A DNA stretch of 64,000 nt from Clostridium_AD frigoriphilum (GTDB lineage: Bacteria > Bacillota > Clostridia > Clostridiales > Clostridiaceae): contig NZ_JAZHFS010000013.1 in assembly GCF_036541405.1 (NCBI RefSeq), forward strand, positions 1 through 64,000. Direction: 5' to 3'. This document shows, piece by piece, positions 1 through 8,340 of this stretch. The position numbers were made by a program, and so were the translations under genes. How positions within the stretch are numbered: the first letter of the stretch is position 1; every line of letters begins with the position of its first letter. Below the pieces are notes generated by a model that was given only the letters and a program-made list of their open reading frames with translations, was not told where the DNA came from and ran no database searches.

Positions 1-665
1 TCAATTGTACGCTTGGCCCAATGATCTTTGCCAGTTGGAGAATTTATACATTCTTCTTTAAGATAACGAATTATTGCTAGAATGCTATATCCACTAAGAT
101 ATAACTCATAAATTTTTTGTACTACTTTGGATTGAGCTTCATCTATAACAATATTTCCATCATAATCATTAATATACCCATAACACTTGCGATTATAAAA
201 TTTTGAGTTTCCGGTCTCAAATCCACGTCGAATACTCCACCTAATATTTTGGCTTCTTGATTCACTATCAGCTTGTGCTAATGCTTCGAGAATAGACAAC
301 AGAAAAGTCTTGCTTGTCTCTGAAATATTAATGTTTTCAATTTCAAAGTAGACATCAACAAGCAGGCTACGCAATTTATTTATCACATCGAGTGTGTCCA
401 CTGTATTTCGTCCAAAACGACTTACTGATTTGGTAATTATCAAGTCGATTTTGCGGTCATAGCAATCCGAGAGCATTCTTTGGAATTCTACTCTGTCGGT
501 AGTGTTTTTCCCGGATTTAATATCTGCATATACATCAACCAGTTCCCAATCAAGGTGCCGCTTAACCATCTGCTTATATTGGTGGATTTGGTTGTTAAGG
601 CTTTTTATTTGATCAGCATGCGCAGTGCTGACTCTGCAGTATATTGCTACCCTCACTTTTAGCAT
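1..665 (-). CDS. Large serine recombinase, N-terminal part (runs off left edge)
   Basis: Reading the minus strand from ATG at 665 gives an uninterrupted frame to the window edge (about 221 residues). It begins MLKVRVAIYCRVSTAHADQ, with the catalytic serine at residue 13 in the resolvase motif YCRVS, and continues with DLIITKSVSRFGRN and a recombinase-domain start (WSIRRGFETGN). This is the resolvase catalytic domain followed by the start of the recombinase domain of a large serine recombinase. The C-terminal zinc ribbon and coiled coil lie outside the window. The ribosome binding site is weak. It probably mobilises, or once mobilised, an element to the left. Family is certain; substrate unknown. 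Confidence 0.9.
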   Translation of the reverse strand, partial: MLKVRVAIYCRVSTAHADQIKSLNNQIHQYKQMVKRHLDWELVDVYADIKSGKNTTDRVEFQRMLSDCYDRKIDLIITKSVSRFGRNTVDTLDVINKLRSLLVDVYFEIENINISETSKTFLLSILEALAQADSESRSQNIRWSIRRGFETGNSKFYNRKCYGYINDYDGNIVIDEAQSKVVQKIYELYLSGYSILAIIRYLKEECINSPTGKDHWAKRTI

Positions 666-680
666 GAGAGATATTCTCTC
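666..680. promoter_or_regulatory. Perfect 15-nt palindrome abutting recombinase start codon
   Basis: GAGAGA-TAT-TCTCTC lies directly upstream of the minus-strand recombinase ATG at 665, where the ribosome binding site should be. In the transcript it could form a 6-bp hairpin next to the start codon; in DNA it could be an operator. Function is inferred from position only. Confidence 0.3.
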
Positions 681-1393
681 GATTTTCGTGACTTTTCTTT
701 CATTACTAATTTCGCATCATTTCTTTAAAAAAATTGAAAAGATAAAATTTCCCTATTTATATATTTCTCATATGAAAATTTCATCCGATATAATGATTAT
801 TGCCAAATTGTAATAAAATAATTAGCAAACCACCTCACTTCGAAATTAGATTTACATTTAGGCTATGTTAAAGAGTAGTGTTGAAAATCATACACACCAA
901 TTATAGCCAATATTATCCTTTTGTTGTATAATAGAGTTAATTTGGATTTGTAATTTATGGCGTAGATAAATGAGTATAGGGAGTAAAGGATATGACATTA
1001 TAAAGAAAAATATAGTTTCTATGTTAAATGATTGAATAAGTGAACCGATGCAATGTATAATTAAATAAGGAGAACAATGGTCTAATTTTAAAAAGAAATA
1101 AATTTAATGTGAGGAGATGTAAAATAGAAAAAATAGTATATATATCATTAGTAGTTTCAAATATAATACAAAAAAAGGATTGAACAAAAAATATTTATTC
1201 GTGGTAGATGACAGTAATAAAGATAAAAGTTATGATAAAGTTGATTTTTTAATTATGTGATTTATGAACAACAGCATAATATTGCGGTGCAAATTTATAT
1301 TAAGTGGGAGATGTTCCACTATTGTAGCAATAAATCGGAAATTGTAGAGTTGTTTTATTTTTAGCAATATACAATATTAGAGGAGGAATCATC
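681..1393. other. AT-rich intergenic stretch without a recognised gene
   Basis: I found no convincing coding frame. A short inverted pair GGCTAT (861-866) and ATAGCC (903-908) encloses 36 bases and may be a relic of a small transposon end. A TATAAT-like box occurs near 925-930 without a good -35. Otherwise nothing is visible. Confidence 0.5.
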
Positions 1394-1702
1394 ATGGGAT
1401 TATTTGGGAAATTATTTGGAGGTATTAGTGGTTTAACAGCGACCTGTCCTCGTTGCGGAGCAACAATGCATGGTGACGGAGAACGGTTTGAATGTCCTAA
1501 CTGTACTAATGGCGGAGTTTATTTCATGGAAGATGGGGAATTGGTAGATTCATTGGATAGAGGTAGAGGACGTAGCGGAAGGACTTGTATAAGTTGTCAA
1601 AATTCATTGGATGGTGGGGTACGTACGGCTGAATGGGAAGACGGAGATAACGCTGAAGCTTATATTACCTGCCCCCACTGTCGTTACCATAACCCTTTTT
1701 AA
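1394..1702 (+). CDS. Small double zinc-ribbon protein, unknown function
   Basis: A 102-residue protein with a strong AGAGGAGG ribosome binding site. Two zinc-binding modules are visible: CPRC with CPNC (about residues 18-36) and CISC with CPHC (about residues 64-97), separated by an acidic linker. The N-terminus (MGLFGKLFGG) is glycine- and phenylalanine-rich. Such ribbons bind nucleic acid or protein, but no specific family is recognised. It stands alone between recombinase-rich DNA and gene relics, so it is probably accessory cargo. Confidence 0.7.
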   Translation: MGLFGKLFGGISGLTATCPRCGATMHGDGERFECPNCTNGGVYFMEDGELVDSLDRGRGRSGRTCISCQNSLDGGVRTAEWEDGDNAEAYITCPHCRYHNPF

Positions 1703-1870
1703 TTCTATATAATCAAACATATAGCGTTTTAATTTGAAATGTAGAAGTGTGGTCTAGAATATGGACTGGAAACTCTTTCTGAGCAATGAAAAGATGAGGC
1801 ACAGATATGAGTGCATGGTCAGAAGTTTCTATTTCATACGCCACCTTGCCCTCGAAATACAAGAAAATGA

Positions 1871-2153
1871 TATTCACTCACTAGTGACTTAAAACAGATT
1901 GACTGGGGCAAGGTAAGGCCGCTGAGTAATCCCACGATAACCAGAATGCTTACGATTGCAACAGGCGTGTTTACCACCGTTGATGCCGGTGAAGCTATTA
2001 ACACTCAAAAATACTGGGTGTAATCAATTACGTTGGCGTCGGATGGTTCGCCATTGCTATCGGCGAGGATATTACTTGGTGTTTGAAAGCTAGAAGCGTC
2101 AAGAAAATAAAGCAAATGCATGAGGATCTTAAACAGTTTGCATACACGTAATC
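1871..2153 (+). pseudogene. Frameshifted C-terminal relic of a membrane-type protein
   Basis: Two overlapping frames give one coherent protein piece. The first (from about 1871) reads TITRMLTIATGVFTTVDAGE and on to QKYWV before a stop at about 2020. A shifted frame then continues NYVGVGWFAIAIGEDITW through an alkaline helix KKIKQMHEDLKQFAYT to a stop near 2153. A single frameshift at about 2021 joins them. No N-terminus was found. It lies just upstream of the 2188 gene and is probably a broken operon partner. Family not recognised. Confidence 0.55.
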
Positions 2154-2187
2154 TAATGAAAATATTTATAAAAGGATAGGTGCCCAT

Positions 2188-3309
2188 ATGAATATCGATA
2201 AATTCGGCTTAACCGTTGACCAAACAGAGATTCTATACAATCTCGAATACTACAAAACCCTAAATGACATACGAACCACAAAATTGCCTATTAACAATGA
2301 AGGCGTAAAGCGTCTGAAACAGGACTGGCTTGCTGAGTGGAAAGAGAACATCTCAAAAGGTTTTTCAAGTTTCTTGCAAATTGAGGGTGCTGAACTACAT
2401 TGGTATTCAGAGCAAGAGTTAATTCAGAAAATTGAGGAAAACGAGCCGCACAACACGTGGTTTCGTTTGATTCTGCTTGAAGCAATGATTTTTGCGCCCT
2501 ATTATCCTTTGGGATTTGAAGAAGACAAAAAAGGCAATGATATACCTAGCAAGAAATATAAAGATTTGAAAAACATCATTAATGGATATAGGAAAGGCAA
2601 CGGCGACGACTATATTGATTCGTTTTTCTCCGGAAGCTATTATTCATTAGGCTACATCAAGAGGCTTCGAAAGTGCTATGACAAAATTCTGCGCGAACTT
2701 AATGAAGTTCTCAAAACAGTCATTACTTCGTTGTCTATCACGACAATAATAGCGATTGTCACTATTGCGACAGCCGGTGCATTTGCTCCAGCAATTGCCG
2801 TTGCGTTGGTAGGTTCAAATTTCGCCGGACTTAGCGGAGCCGCCTTAACAAGTGCTTGTCTTGCCTACCTTGGCAGCGGTGCAATTGCTATCGGTGGTGC
2901 CGGAATGGCTGGTGGCACGATAGCTATTGTTGGTGGAGGCGCGGTTTTGGGATTCGGTGTGGGTGCTGGTATCGGCGGTATAGTTGGTGCTGTTGGTTTG
3001 CTTGGAAAGCAAAACACCATTTTACAATCTGCAAAGCTCCTTGTTTCGGTCAAAGAAATATTCCTCAATGACGAACACGATACCGTTTATTCAAACAGCG
3101 TATATGAGAAGTACGTGAAGAACATTATGGATATCGAAAAATGTATCGTCGAATTAAGACTTCAAGCAGACGTGGCGAACGGCAAAATAAAGAAGGAACT
3201 CCAAGGCAAGATAAAGAAAGCCAAAGGGTCCGTTGATGCTATGAAAATAGCAAGAATAAATTTGAATAGATTTATGAGTTCTTTCAAAGAGGGATTGGCC
3301 CAAGAATAG
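2188..3309 (+). CDS. Unknown protein with Ala/Gly-rich membrane core
   Basis: A 373-residue protein. Residues 1-170 are soluble and charged. About residues 174-272 form an Ala/Gly/Ile-rich hydrophobic block with three or four likely membrane or membrane-inserting helices. Residues 275-373 are a basic, helical tail. ATG is preceded by GGATAGG. The broken gene immediately upstream looks like a former partner, and a recombinase relic lies just downstream on the other strand. The glycine-rich block resembles pore-forming or membrane-damaging effectors, but that is only an impression; no family is recognised. Confidence 0.6.
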   Translation: MNIDKFGLTVDQTEILYNLEYYKTLNDIRTTKLPINNEGVKRLKQDWLAEWKENISKGFSSFLQIEGAELHWYSEQELIQKIEENEPHNTWFRLILLEAMIFAPYYPLGFEEDKKGNDIPSKKYKDLKNIINGYRKGNGDDYIDSFFSGSYYSLGYIKRLRKCYDKILRELNEVLKTVITSLSITTIIAIVTIATAGAFAPAIAVALVGSNFAGLSGAALTSACLAYLGSGAIAIGGAGMAGGTIAIVGGGAVLGFGVGAGIGGIVGAVGLLGKQNTILQSAKLLVSVKEIFLNDEHDTVYSNSVYEKYVKNIMDIEKCIVELRLQADVANGKIKKELQGKIKKAKGSVDAMKIARINLNRFMSSFKEGLAQE

Positions 3310-3387
3310 AGTTGCACATGCGCGCAAACTGAAGTGGCACCCTAAGTTCATTAATAGAGTGTCTTGCCATATTATCAGGATTATCCC

Positions 3388-3590
3388 CCACATACATAGT
3401 CACTCCGGACTCGAATTCTTCCACGGTAGATTTGTCTTCGTAGACAGTGACCTTCTCAATCAGCAGCCTGACTAGTTGCTCGTCATATTCAGTAAAGCGG
3501 TGGGCTGTTACTGCAGGAATGCAATCATATTGGCAATATTTCTGCTCTGTTCATCCCGGCGTGCATTCTGTTGGGAAGAAGATTATCCTA
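3388..3590 (-). pseudogene. Relic of serine recombinase C-terminus
   Basis: The minus strand reads TEYDEQLVRLLIEKVTVYED followed by a degraded EFxSGV segment, matching the conserved C-terminal strand pair of Tn4451/TnpX-type serine recombinases. Upstream pieces in other frames (ARRDEQSRNIANMIAFLQ) fit the preceding coiled coil. Everything N-terminal is gone. A sister relic sits at 55013-55165, and the long direct repeat starts about 115 bp further on. Confidence 0.65.
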
Positions 3591-3704
3591 TTGCAGAATG
3601 TCTGTTTCAGCTTTGTGTGGAATGCGAGAGTGAAGGATACATTGCTCGCGATAATTCACTATTTTCAGTATGCGATTTTATGGTATAACGTGTATTTTTG
3701 CTAT

Positions 3705-3934
3705 ATTGTATCAAAATTTGGGGTTAGCCTAACCATCTCATAAGAAAACAACAAGTTTGATACAATGGAAAACCCTTGAATTCAGGGGTTTTCGTTGTTT
3801 TTTGGAGTAAATATAAGAGGAAAATTAAACTTGAAAGCATAAAAGATGGGATTAAATTGAAAAAATGCACACCCCTTATGGATTTTGGTATAGGGGGTGT
3901 GCATTTTTAGCTTGCGGTGTGCACTTTTTAGCGA
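3705..3934. repeat. Long direct repeat, copy A
   Basis: This segment recurs at 53581-53803 in the same orientation. Shared order: ATTGTATCAA, a variable spacer, its inverse TTTGATACAAT (3756-3766), a terminator hairpin built on TTGAATTCA, a diverged middle, an inverted pair ATGCACACCCC / GGGGTGTGCAT, and finally GTGTGCACTTTTTAGCG (ending 3934). The hairpin stem differs from copy B by a paired change (A-T to G-C), so structure is conserved. The final motif resembles the multiple terminal repeats of IS21-family ends; that assignment is inferred. Confidence 0.75.
3768..3803 (+). terminator. Intrinsic terminator inside repeat copy A
   Basis: GAAAACCC and GGGTTTTC pair across TTGAATTCA-like loop sequence to give a long stem, followed by GTTGTTTTTT. 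Copy B at 53636 keeps the stem through a compensatory change. Confidence 0.75.
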
Positions 3935-4147
3935 AACTATTTTTAAGCTTCTTATAAGCAAGAAATATATATGGCCTGTTTAGAATTAACAAAACATAAT
4001 TAATACTCTAATGAGTTTCTATACTATGTGAAGGATTTAGTGTAAGAAAATAATCCATCACATATTATAGAAACACACTCAACTGAACAGGCATAAAAAT
4101 TAAGACAGAAGTGGATGTGCTTTAGTATAGAAGTAAAAGATGTATTT

Positions 4148-4156
4148 TGCTATAAT
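4148..4156 (+). promoter_or_regulatory. Extended -10 promoter for the 4180 gene
   Basis: TGCTATAAT is a consensus extended -10 box 24 bp upstream of the ATG at 4180. No good -35 hexamer is seen at the proper distance, which an extended -10 can tolerate. Confidence 0.45.
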
Positions 4157-4179
4157 TGTTTCAAGGAGCTGTGATATTC

Positions 4180-5913
4180 ATGTCAAAATATAATATGGGT
4201 CAGTGTGAAGAAATGAATTGTAAACTTACCATAACAGAATTGTGTAATGAAATAGCGGAAGAAAATATAGAAATGGATGCTAGCTTTAATGATACTTTAA
4301 GAGATAAGTTCAGTAATCATTATAAAACTGGGATTATAGATAAGTTAGAGAGCAAATTAAACTTTCGTATAAATGATTTTGATGAACAATATGCCAAACT
4401 GAAAATATTGAAAATGTTTTACTATATAGAAAAAAATGGAGTGAGCGTACATAACAAGAAATCTCCTATCGAAACAAGAACTCGAATTATTGATATTTTA
4501 AATAAGCCACGATTGGATAACATTAATACAGACTTTTCTTTGGTCAGTCAATATGGATTAATATTTGGAAACATGAAGGCAGAGGTTGAAAAAGAGGTTA
4601 ATGAATGTAGTGTAAAAAGCAAAAAAGAAAAATTGGAGTCTTTTAATGCTTATTGGGAAGTAATCCTTGATAAGTTATTTGATTATGTTTTTACAGATAA
4701 GGCATTGGAAAAGCCTGAAGAAACAATGATGGAATTAAATAGAATAGAAAATTTCCTTACAGAACGGGTTTTACAAAAACTTCCACAGGCTTCAAATATG
4801 CAATTACAACATAAGGAAAGGTTGAATGATACATTTTATAATATGCTTCTTTGTCATGAGATGATTTGTAATGAGGCTGATAGGTTGAATATAAATTATC
4901 AAATCCATACGGAGGAAGACCCTTCAGCTGAGTATGTTGAATGTTTTATTAAATATGAAAACTGGACAGTCAAACCAGAACTTATACCGATGATTGCTGA
5001 ACTGATTGATAATGGAATAGAGAATGCGGCTGCAGAGATAGTATTGATGTTAATTGCTGGTAAAAAAGGACTGGATGATGATGAGTGTAAAAATATAAAA
5101 TTCGCATTGGGTTATGCAGAAGTCCTTTTGGAGTGGCTTAAAAAGTTTAAACAACCGGATTTTTCAAATGGCTATTATTTATCATGGTTTGTATCAGTTG
5201 TTCAGGAAATTTCCGTTGTTAAGGAGAATGATGAGCGTCTGAAAAATGATTATTATGGCAATAAGTATACTAATAAACCATTATTATCTGCTTTAAAGAA
5301 ACCAGATAAGGCGGAGGCAGTTTTTATTAAAGCTTGGATAAAAAAAGTAGAAAATCGCTATGCTGTAAATTTGGGTGCATATGAATTGATAAAGAAAAAG
5401 CGGTTAGCAGAGAATGTTATTTATAAAATCAAACAGAAAATTTTTTCGTATCAGAACTTAGATGATTTGGAAACTGCAAATCATTTTATTGCTCATTTTG
5501 TAGCAAGAAGTTTAATCAGTAGAGAACTTGCGATGACTGTAGGAAATGAATTTGCATATAAAGTTGCAGAAAGAACCGGATATGAGTCTTTCCAATTATG
5601 TGAGAATGCAGTAAACGTTTTTGATATGTTTAGAGAGTTTTTAGTTTGTACAGGTACATTGGAGAGAGTTGCGGATGAAGTGGCAGATATGGTTTTGGAA
5701 TTTGAAGAAGAGCAAAGTACTGTAATTGCAAAAAAGATGAAATATGAGTTCAACCTGCATCTTAGCAGTTCTTATGATAAAAATTTTATGCTTCTATTTT
5801 GGGTGAATAGATATACAAAGATAATAGAGTATGATAATTTTTTTGAGATTATTGCTGATGAGAGTGTAGATGAAATTATCAGATTAGGATTAGAAAAATT
5901 TATAATAAAATAA
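4180..5913 (+). CDS. Unknown 577-residue helical protein
   Basis: ATG at 4180 (MSKYNMGQCEEMN) is preferred over an upstream TTG at 4156 because AAGGAG sits about 11 bases before it. The protein looks all-helical, lysine- and glutamate-rich, with no signal peptide, membrane span, Walker motif or cysteine cluster. Its composition is as AT-biased as the surrounding accessory DNA. It leads a short run of genes (5994, 6414, 6676) that ends at a terminator at 6849. No family recognised; a defence or element-maintenance role would be guesswork. Confidence 0.6.
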   Translation: MSKYNMGQCEEMNCKLTITELCNEIAEENIEMDASFNDTLRDKFSNHYKTGIIDKLESKLNFRINDFDEQYAKLKILKMFYYIEKNGVSVHNKKSPIETRTRIIDILNKPRLDNINTDFSLVSQYGLIFGNMKAEVEKEVNECSVKSKKEKLESFNAYWEVILDKLFDYVFTDKALEKPEETMMELNRIENFLTERVLQKLPQASNMQLQHKERLNDTFYNMLLCHEMICNEADRLNINYQIHTEEDPSAEYVECFIKYENWTVKPELIPMIAELIDNGIENAAAEIVLMLIAGKKGLDDDECKNIKFALGYAEVLLEWLKKFKQPDFSNGYYLSWFVSVVQEISVVKENDERLKNDYYGNKYTNKPLLSALKKPDKAEAVFIKAWIKKVENRYAVNLGAYELIKKKRLAENVIYKIKQKIFSYQNLDDLETANHFIAHFVARSLISRELAMTVGNEFAYKVAERTGYESFQLCENAVNVFDMFREFLVCTGTLERVADEVADMVLEFEEEQSTVIAKKMKYEFNLHLSSSYDKNFMLLFWVNRYTKIIEYDNFFEIIADESVDEIIRLGLEKFIIK

Positions 5914-5993
5914 TTTTTCTGACGGTATACTCACATACAAATATAAAGTTTTGCTATATTATTTAATTAAAATAACAAAAGGAGAGGATGTAA

Positions 5994-6380
5994 GTGGGAA
6001 CATTACATGATTTAGAAATACTTTATATTCCAGGTGAATATTACTACGGGCAAAAAATTAATGGAAAGAAAAATTATTTACACACTTGTAGGAATCTACA
6101 TTACAATGGATGTGGTGGGAAACAAACTTTTATAGGTAGCAAATTATTACTTTATGGCGTTGATGAAAATAATCAAGAAGTTCAAATACCTATAAAAAAT
6201 GAAATACTACAAACTTTCAATCGGAATAAAATAACTGAATTCTTTGCAAGTAAAGTTGAGAGTGCATTACCAAAAGAGGTTACAATATGTAAGAACGATG
6301 ATGGAAGATATTGCTTGAGTAAAGATTCTTGTCGTATTATCTATAGAAAAATACATGCTAGAAAAAAATTATATATTTAG
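5994..6380 (+). CDS. Unknown 128-residue protein
   Basis: GTG start with AAGGAGAGG seven bases upstream. The protein has scattered cysteines (CRNLHYNGCGG near residues 32-42, CKNDDGRYC near residues 98-106) and a basic C-terminus (KIHARKKLYI). The cysteine spacing could bind zinc, but it is not a classical ribbon. It follows the 577-residue gene by 80 bp and is probably co-transcribed with it. Function unknown. Confidence 0.55.
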   Translation: MGTLHDLEILYIPGEYYYGQKINGKKNYLHTCRNLHYNGCGGKQTFIGSKLLLYGVDENNQEVQIPIKNEILQTFNRNKITEFFASKVESALPKEVTICKNDDGRYCLSKDSCRIIYRKIHARKKLYI

Positions 6381-6413
6381 TGAAATTAACTAATAAAAGG
6401 AGGTAAAGGCAAA

Positions 6414-6650
6414 ATGATTAATTTGAGTAAAAGTATAAGATGTTCCAATTGTGGAATTAACGAGATAACCGATTTATCAGATTATGTGGTATCAGAAGAT
6501 ATAGATGAACGTGAGATGGGAGAAGAAATAGAATACACCGTAGAAGGTGAACATATTTGTAGTAATTGTAACTCTAGTTACGATATAAGTGGGTCAGTTT
6601 GGGAGTACCCGGTTGGGATGTACAATGATGATTCAATAGAAGTATCCTAA
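6414..6650 (+). CDS. Small zinc-ribbon protein
   Basis: A 78-residue protein with an ideal AGGAGG ribosome binding site. CSNCG at about residues 10-14 and CSNC at about 49-52 form a four-cysteine zinc ribbon; between them is a strongly acidic segment. It lies 33 bp after the 5994 gene in the same apparent operon. Zinc binding is clear; partner or target is not. Confidence 0.6.
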   Translation: MINLSKSIRCSNCGINEITDLSDYVVSEDIDEREMGEEIEYTVEGEHICSNCNSSYDISGSVWEYPVGMYNDDSIEVS

Positions 6651-6675
6651 GTATGTTAGGAAAGAGGTTATCAAT

Positions 6676-6795
6676 ATGAGCGAGGGGCAGACTGTTAGAA
6701 AACATAAATTCATATTATCTATAACTATAAAAAAACAACGTATGTTTCTTCAAACGGATCACGTTGAGTGCGTTGCAAGGATAGAGAGGAAATAG
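6676..6795 (+). CDS. Possible 39-residue basic peptide
   Basis: ATG at 6676 follows AAAGAGG at a good distance and opens a 39-codon frame (MSEGQTVRKHKFILSITIKK at the start, ending VARIERK). It is strongly basic and sits between the zinc-ribbon gene and the terminator at 6849. It could be a real small gene or the remains of a larger one. Confidence 0.35.
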   Translation: MSEGQTVRKHKFILSITIKKQRMFLQTDHVECVARIERK

Positions 6796-6848
6796 GCTGG
6801 TAGCAAAGGGTTAGAGGATTTTAGGTAAAAATTAAAGCGTGTTTTATG

Positions 6849-6878
6849 TTCCCTCAAACGAGTGTTTGAGGGAATTTT
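6849..6878 (+). terminator. Intrinsic terminator ending the 4180-6795 gene run
   Basis: TTCCCTCAAAC pairs perfectly with GTTTGAGGGAA across a GAGT loop (11-bp stem), followed by TTTT. It closes the run of unknown genes. 6879-7063 holds nothing recognisable. Confidence 0.8.
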
Positions 6879-7063
6879 CAATTCAGGGGGTCACCCTTGG
6901 AATTAGAATTTGATGGTGTTTTGCGTTAAGGTATAGGGTATTGCAAAATTGTATGGGAAAATGGAAAAAACGGCACCCTTAAAATTTAGAATTAATATTA
7001 TTGTGGAATATTAATTTATATTTAACTAAGAGTATACATAAAAAATATATCCATACATTTGCT

Positions 7064-8017
7064 TTATACAAATTTATGGATATTCTTATTTTCAACCATT
7101 TCTATTAATTCGGCCACAGGGTGTTTACAATAAAGACTTAGTAAATTATTATCTTTGAAGTGCTTCTTAGCAAGTTTTAGTTTAGCAGTTTTAATATCAA
7201 TTTTAAGCTGTTGTTCAATTAGCCATTTTGTTGCATTAATGCAATTTTCATTTGAATTCCAAAAATTTCTAGGAACATTTGGCAACTCCCATTGTTTAAA
7301 TCTATTAGGGTAGACTGAGTTTATAGCCTCAAAGGGGCTTGAATTAAAGCAACTTTGAATCATGCCATACAGATTATTGTCTTTATAAATTTGTTTGGAG
7401 TAAAATCCTTTTATCTCGGAATTAGACCATTTTAATTTATTTTCAATAAGCCACTTAACAGCTATAATGCCTTCTGCTTTGCTCCAGTAATCATTCTTTA
7501 CATGATCAGCTAATTGCCACTTTTTAAATCTTCCAGGGTATGTTGCTTCCAACGCTTCAAAAATAGTGCAATTGAAAGCTCTTTTTAACATGCCAAGTAG
7601 ATTGTTTTTTATGAATATATCTTGATTTAATTTCTCGGTGATTTCATTTTCAGACCATTTAAGATGTTCTTCAATTAGCCACTTTGTAGCACATATAGCA
7701 TTTTCTTTTCCTTTTTCACCTTGCCAGTAATCATTAGGTGCATTAACAAAATCCCATGCATGAAAGTCTTTTTCAGGATATGCATCTTTAATAGCAGCGA
7801 ATGGACTATCATTATATTTAGAGCATAGTAATCCTCCAAGTTTATTTTCTTTAAATGTGATTTTACGAAACTTTTCTTTAATATCATCATCAGTCCAGTT
7901 TAGTATGTTTTCAATTAAATATCTTGTAATATGTGGTGAGTATATAGCACTTTCATCACCTTGCCAAAAATAGTTAGGGAATTTTTTTATCTTTTTAATT
8001 CTAACTAATGATAAAAA
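7064..8017 (-). pseudogene. 5'-truncated tandem-repeat protein (DUF4046-like)
   Basis: The minus strand is open from 8017 to the stop at 7064 (about 317 codons), but the first in-frame ATG is only at 7591, so the upstream half has no start codon. Four tandem units of about 70-80 residues are visible. Each has an aromatic opener (YFWQG, DYWQG, DYWSK, NFWNS), a helix like ATKWLIEEHLKWS, a segment like IFIKNNLLGM, and (in the first three) a closing (A/S)xYPxRFKxW motif. The last unit is degenerate. The pattern resembles tandem DUF4046 repeats, from memory. The 5' end is probably lost with its promoter. Confidence 0.6.
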
Positions 8018-8122
8018 TTAATTGATTTGAGAATTATGTTCCCAGGCTATTTTAATTTTTTTTTATTGAAGTTTATATCGAGAAAGCAACAGTGTATGAA
8101 AAGAAAAAATAGCAAAATATGG

Positions 8123-8151
8123 TTGATTTTTGCGTGAAAATATGATACGAT
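8123..8151 (+). promoter_or_regulatory. Sigma-A promoter of leader RNA copy 1
   Basis: TTGATT and TACGAT are separated by exactly 17 bp. Predicted start near 8158, about 20 bases before the structured leader RNA. It would drive the RNA and, on readthrough, the GTPase gene. Confidence 0.65.
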
Positions 8152-8175
8152 ATAAAAAAATGAATATTTTATGAT

Positions 8176-8302
8176 TTCAGCAAGAAACAATCTATGGGAT
8201 TGGTGAGTTGAGTTACAAAACTACGCTTCAAGAGGAAGTAGAGTGATGTGGTCTATGGAAAAATAATGGACTAATAACTGTGCTTTTGCACAGTTTTTTT
8301 TG
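8176..8302 (+). ncRNA. Structured leader RNA, copy 1
   Basis: About 125 nt between promoter and GTPase gene. Predicted elements: P1 CAATC-TATGG-GATTG (8188-8202); P2 ACT-ACG-CTTC-AAGAG-GAAG-TAG-AGT (8220-8244); P3 TGGTC (8249-8253) with GACTA (8269-8273); then a terminator. The same order occurs at 10503-10632. P1 there is CAGTC/GACTG, a compensatory pair, and P3 has TAGTC for TGGTC with pairing kept; loops and joining strands vary. This supports a conserved structure. I do not recognise the class. Attenuator, riboswitch, or put-like antitermination RNA are all possible. Confidence 0.65.
8276..8302 (+). terminator. Terminator of leader RNA copy 1
   Basis: AACTGTGC-TTTT-GCACAGTT followed by eight T, placed 39 bp before the GTPase start. 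It should stop most transcripts unless bypassed, which makes the leader a candidate attenuator. Confidence 0.9.
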
Positions 8303-8340
8303 TTTGTATTAAAATAAAACATTAATAAAAGGAGATTATT

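Noticed and set aside
2856..3071. Cysteine/tryptophan-rich frame inside the 2188 gene
   Set aside because: It is the shifted reading of the Gly/Ala-rich membrane block; composition is an artefact.
3447..3743. Plus-strand open frames of 98 and 70 residues
   Set aside because: They lie opposite the recombinase relic, lack a ribosome binding site and have no coherent domain; treated as chance frames.
7675..7890. Minus-strand 71-residue frame with MMILKKSFV start
   Set aside because: It is a different frame from the repeat protein, whose in-frame reading through this segment is far more convincing.
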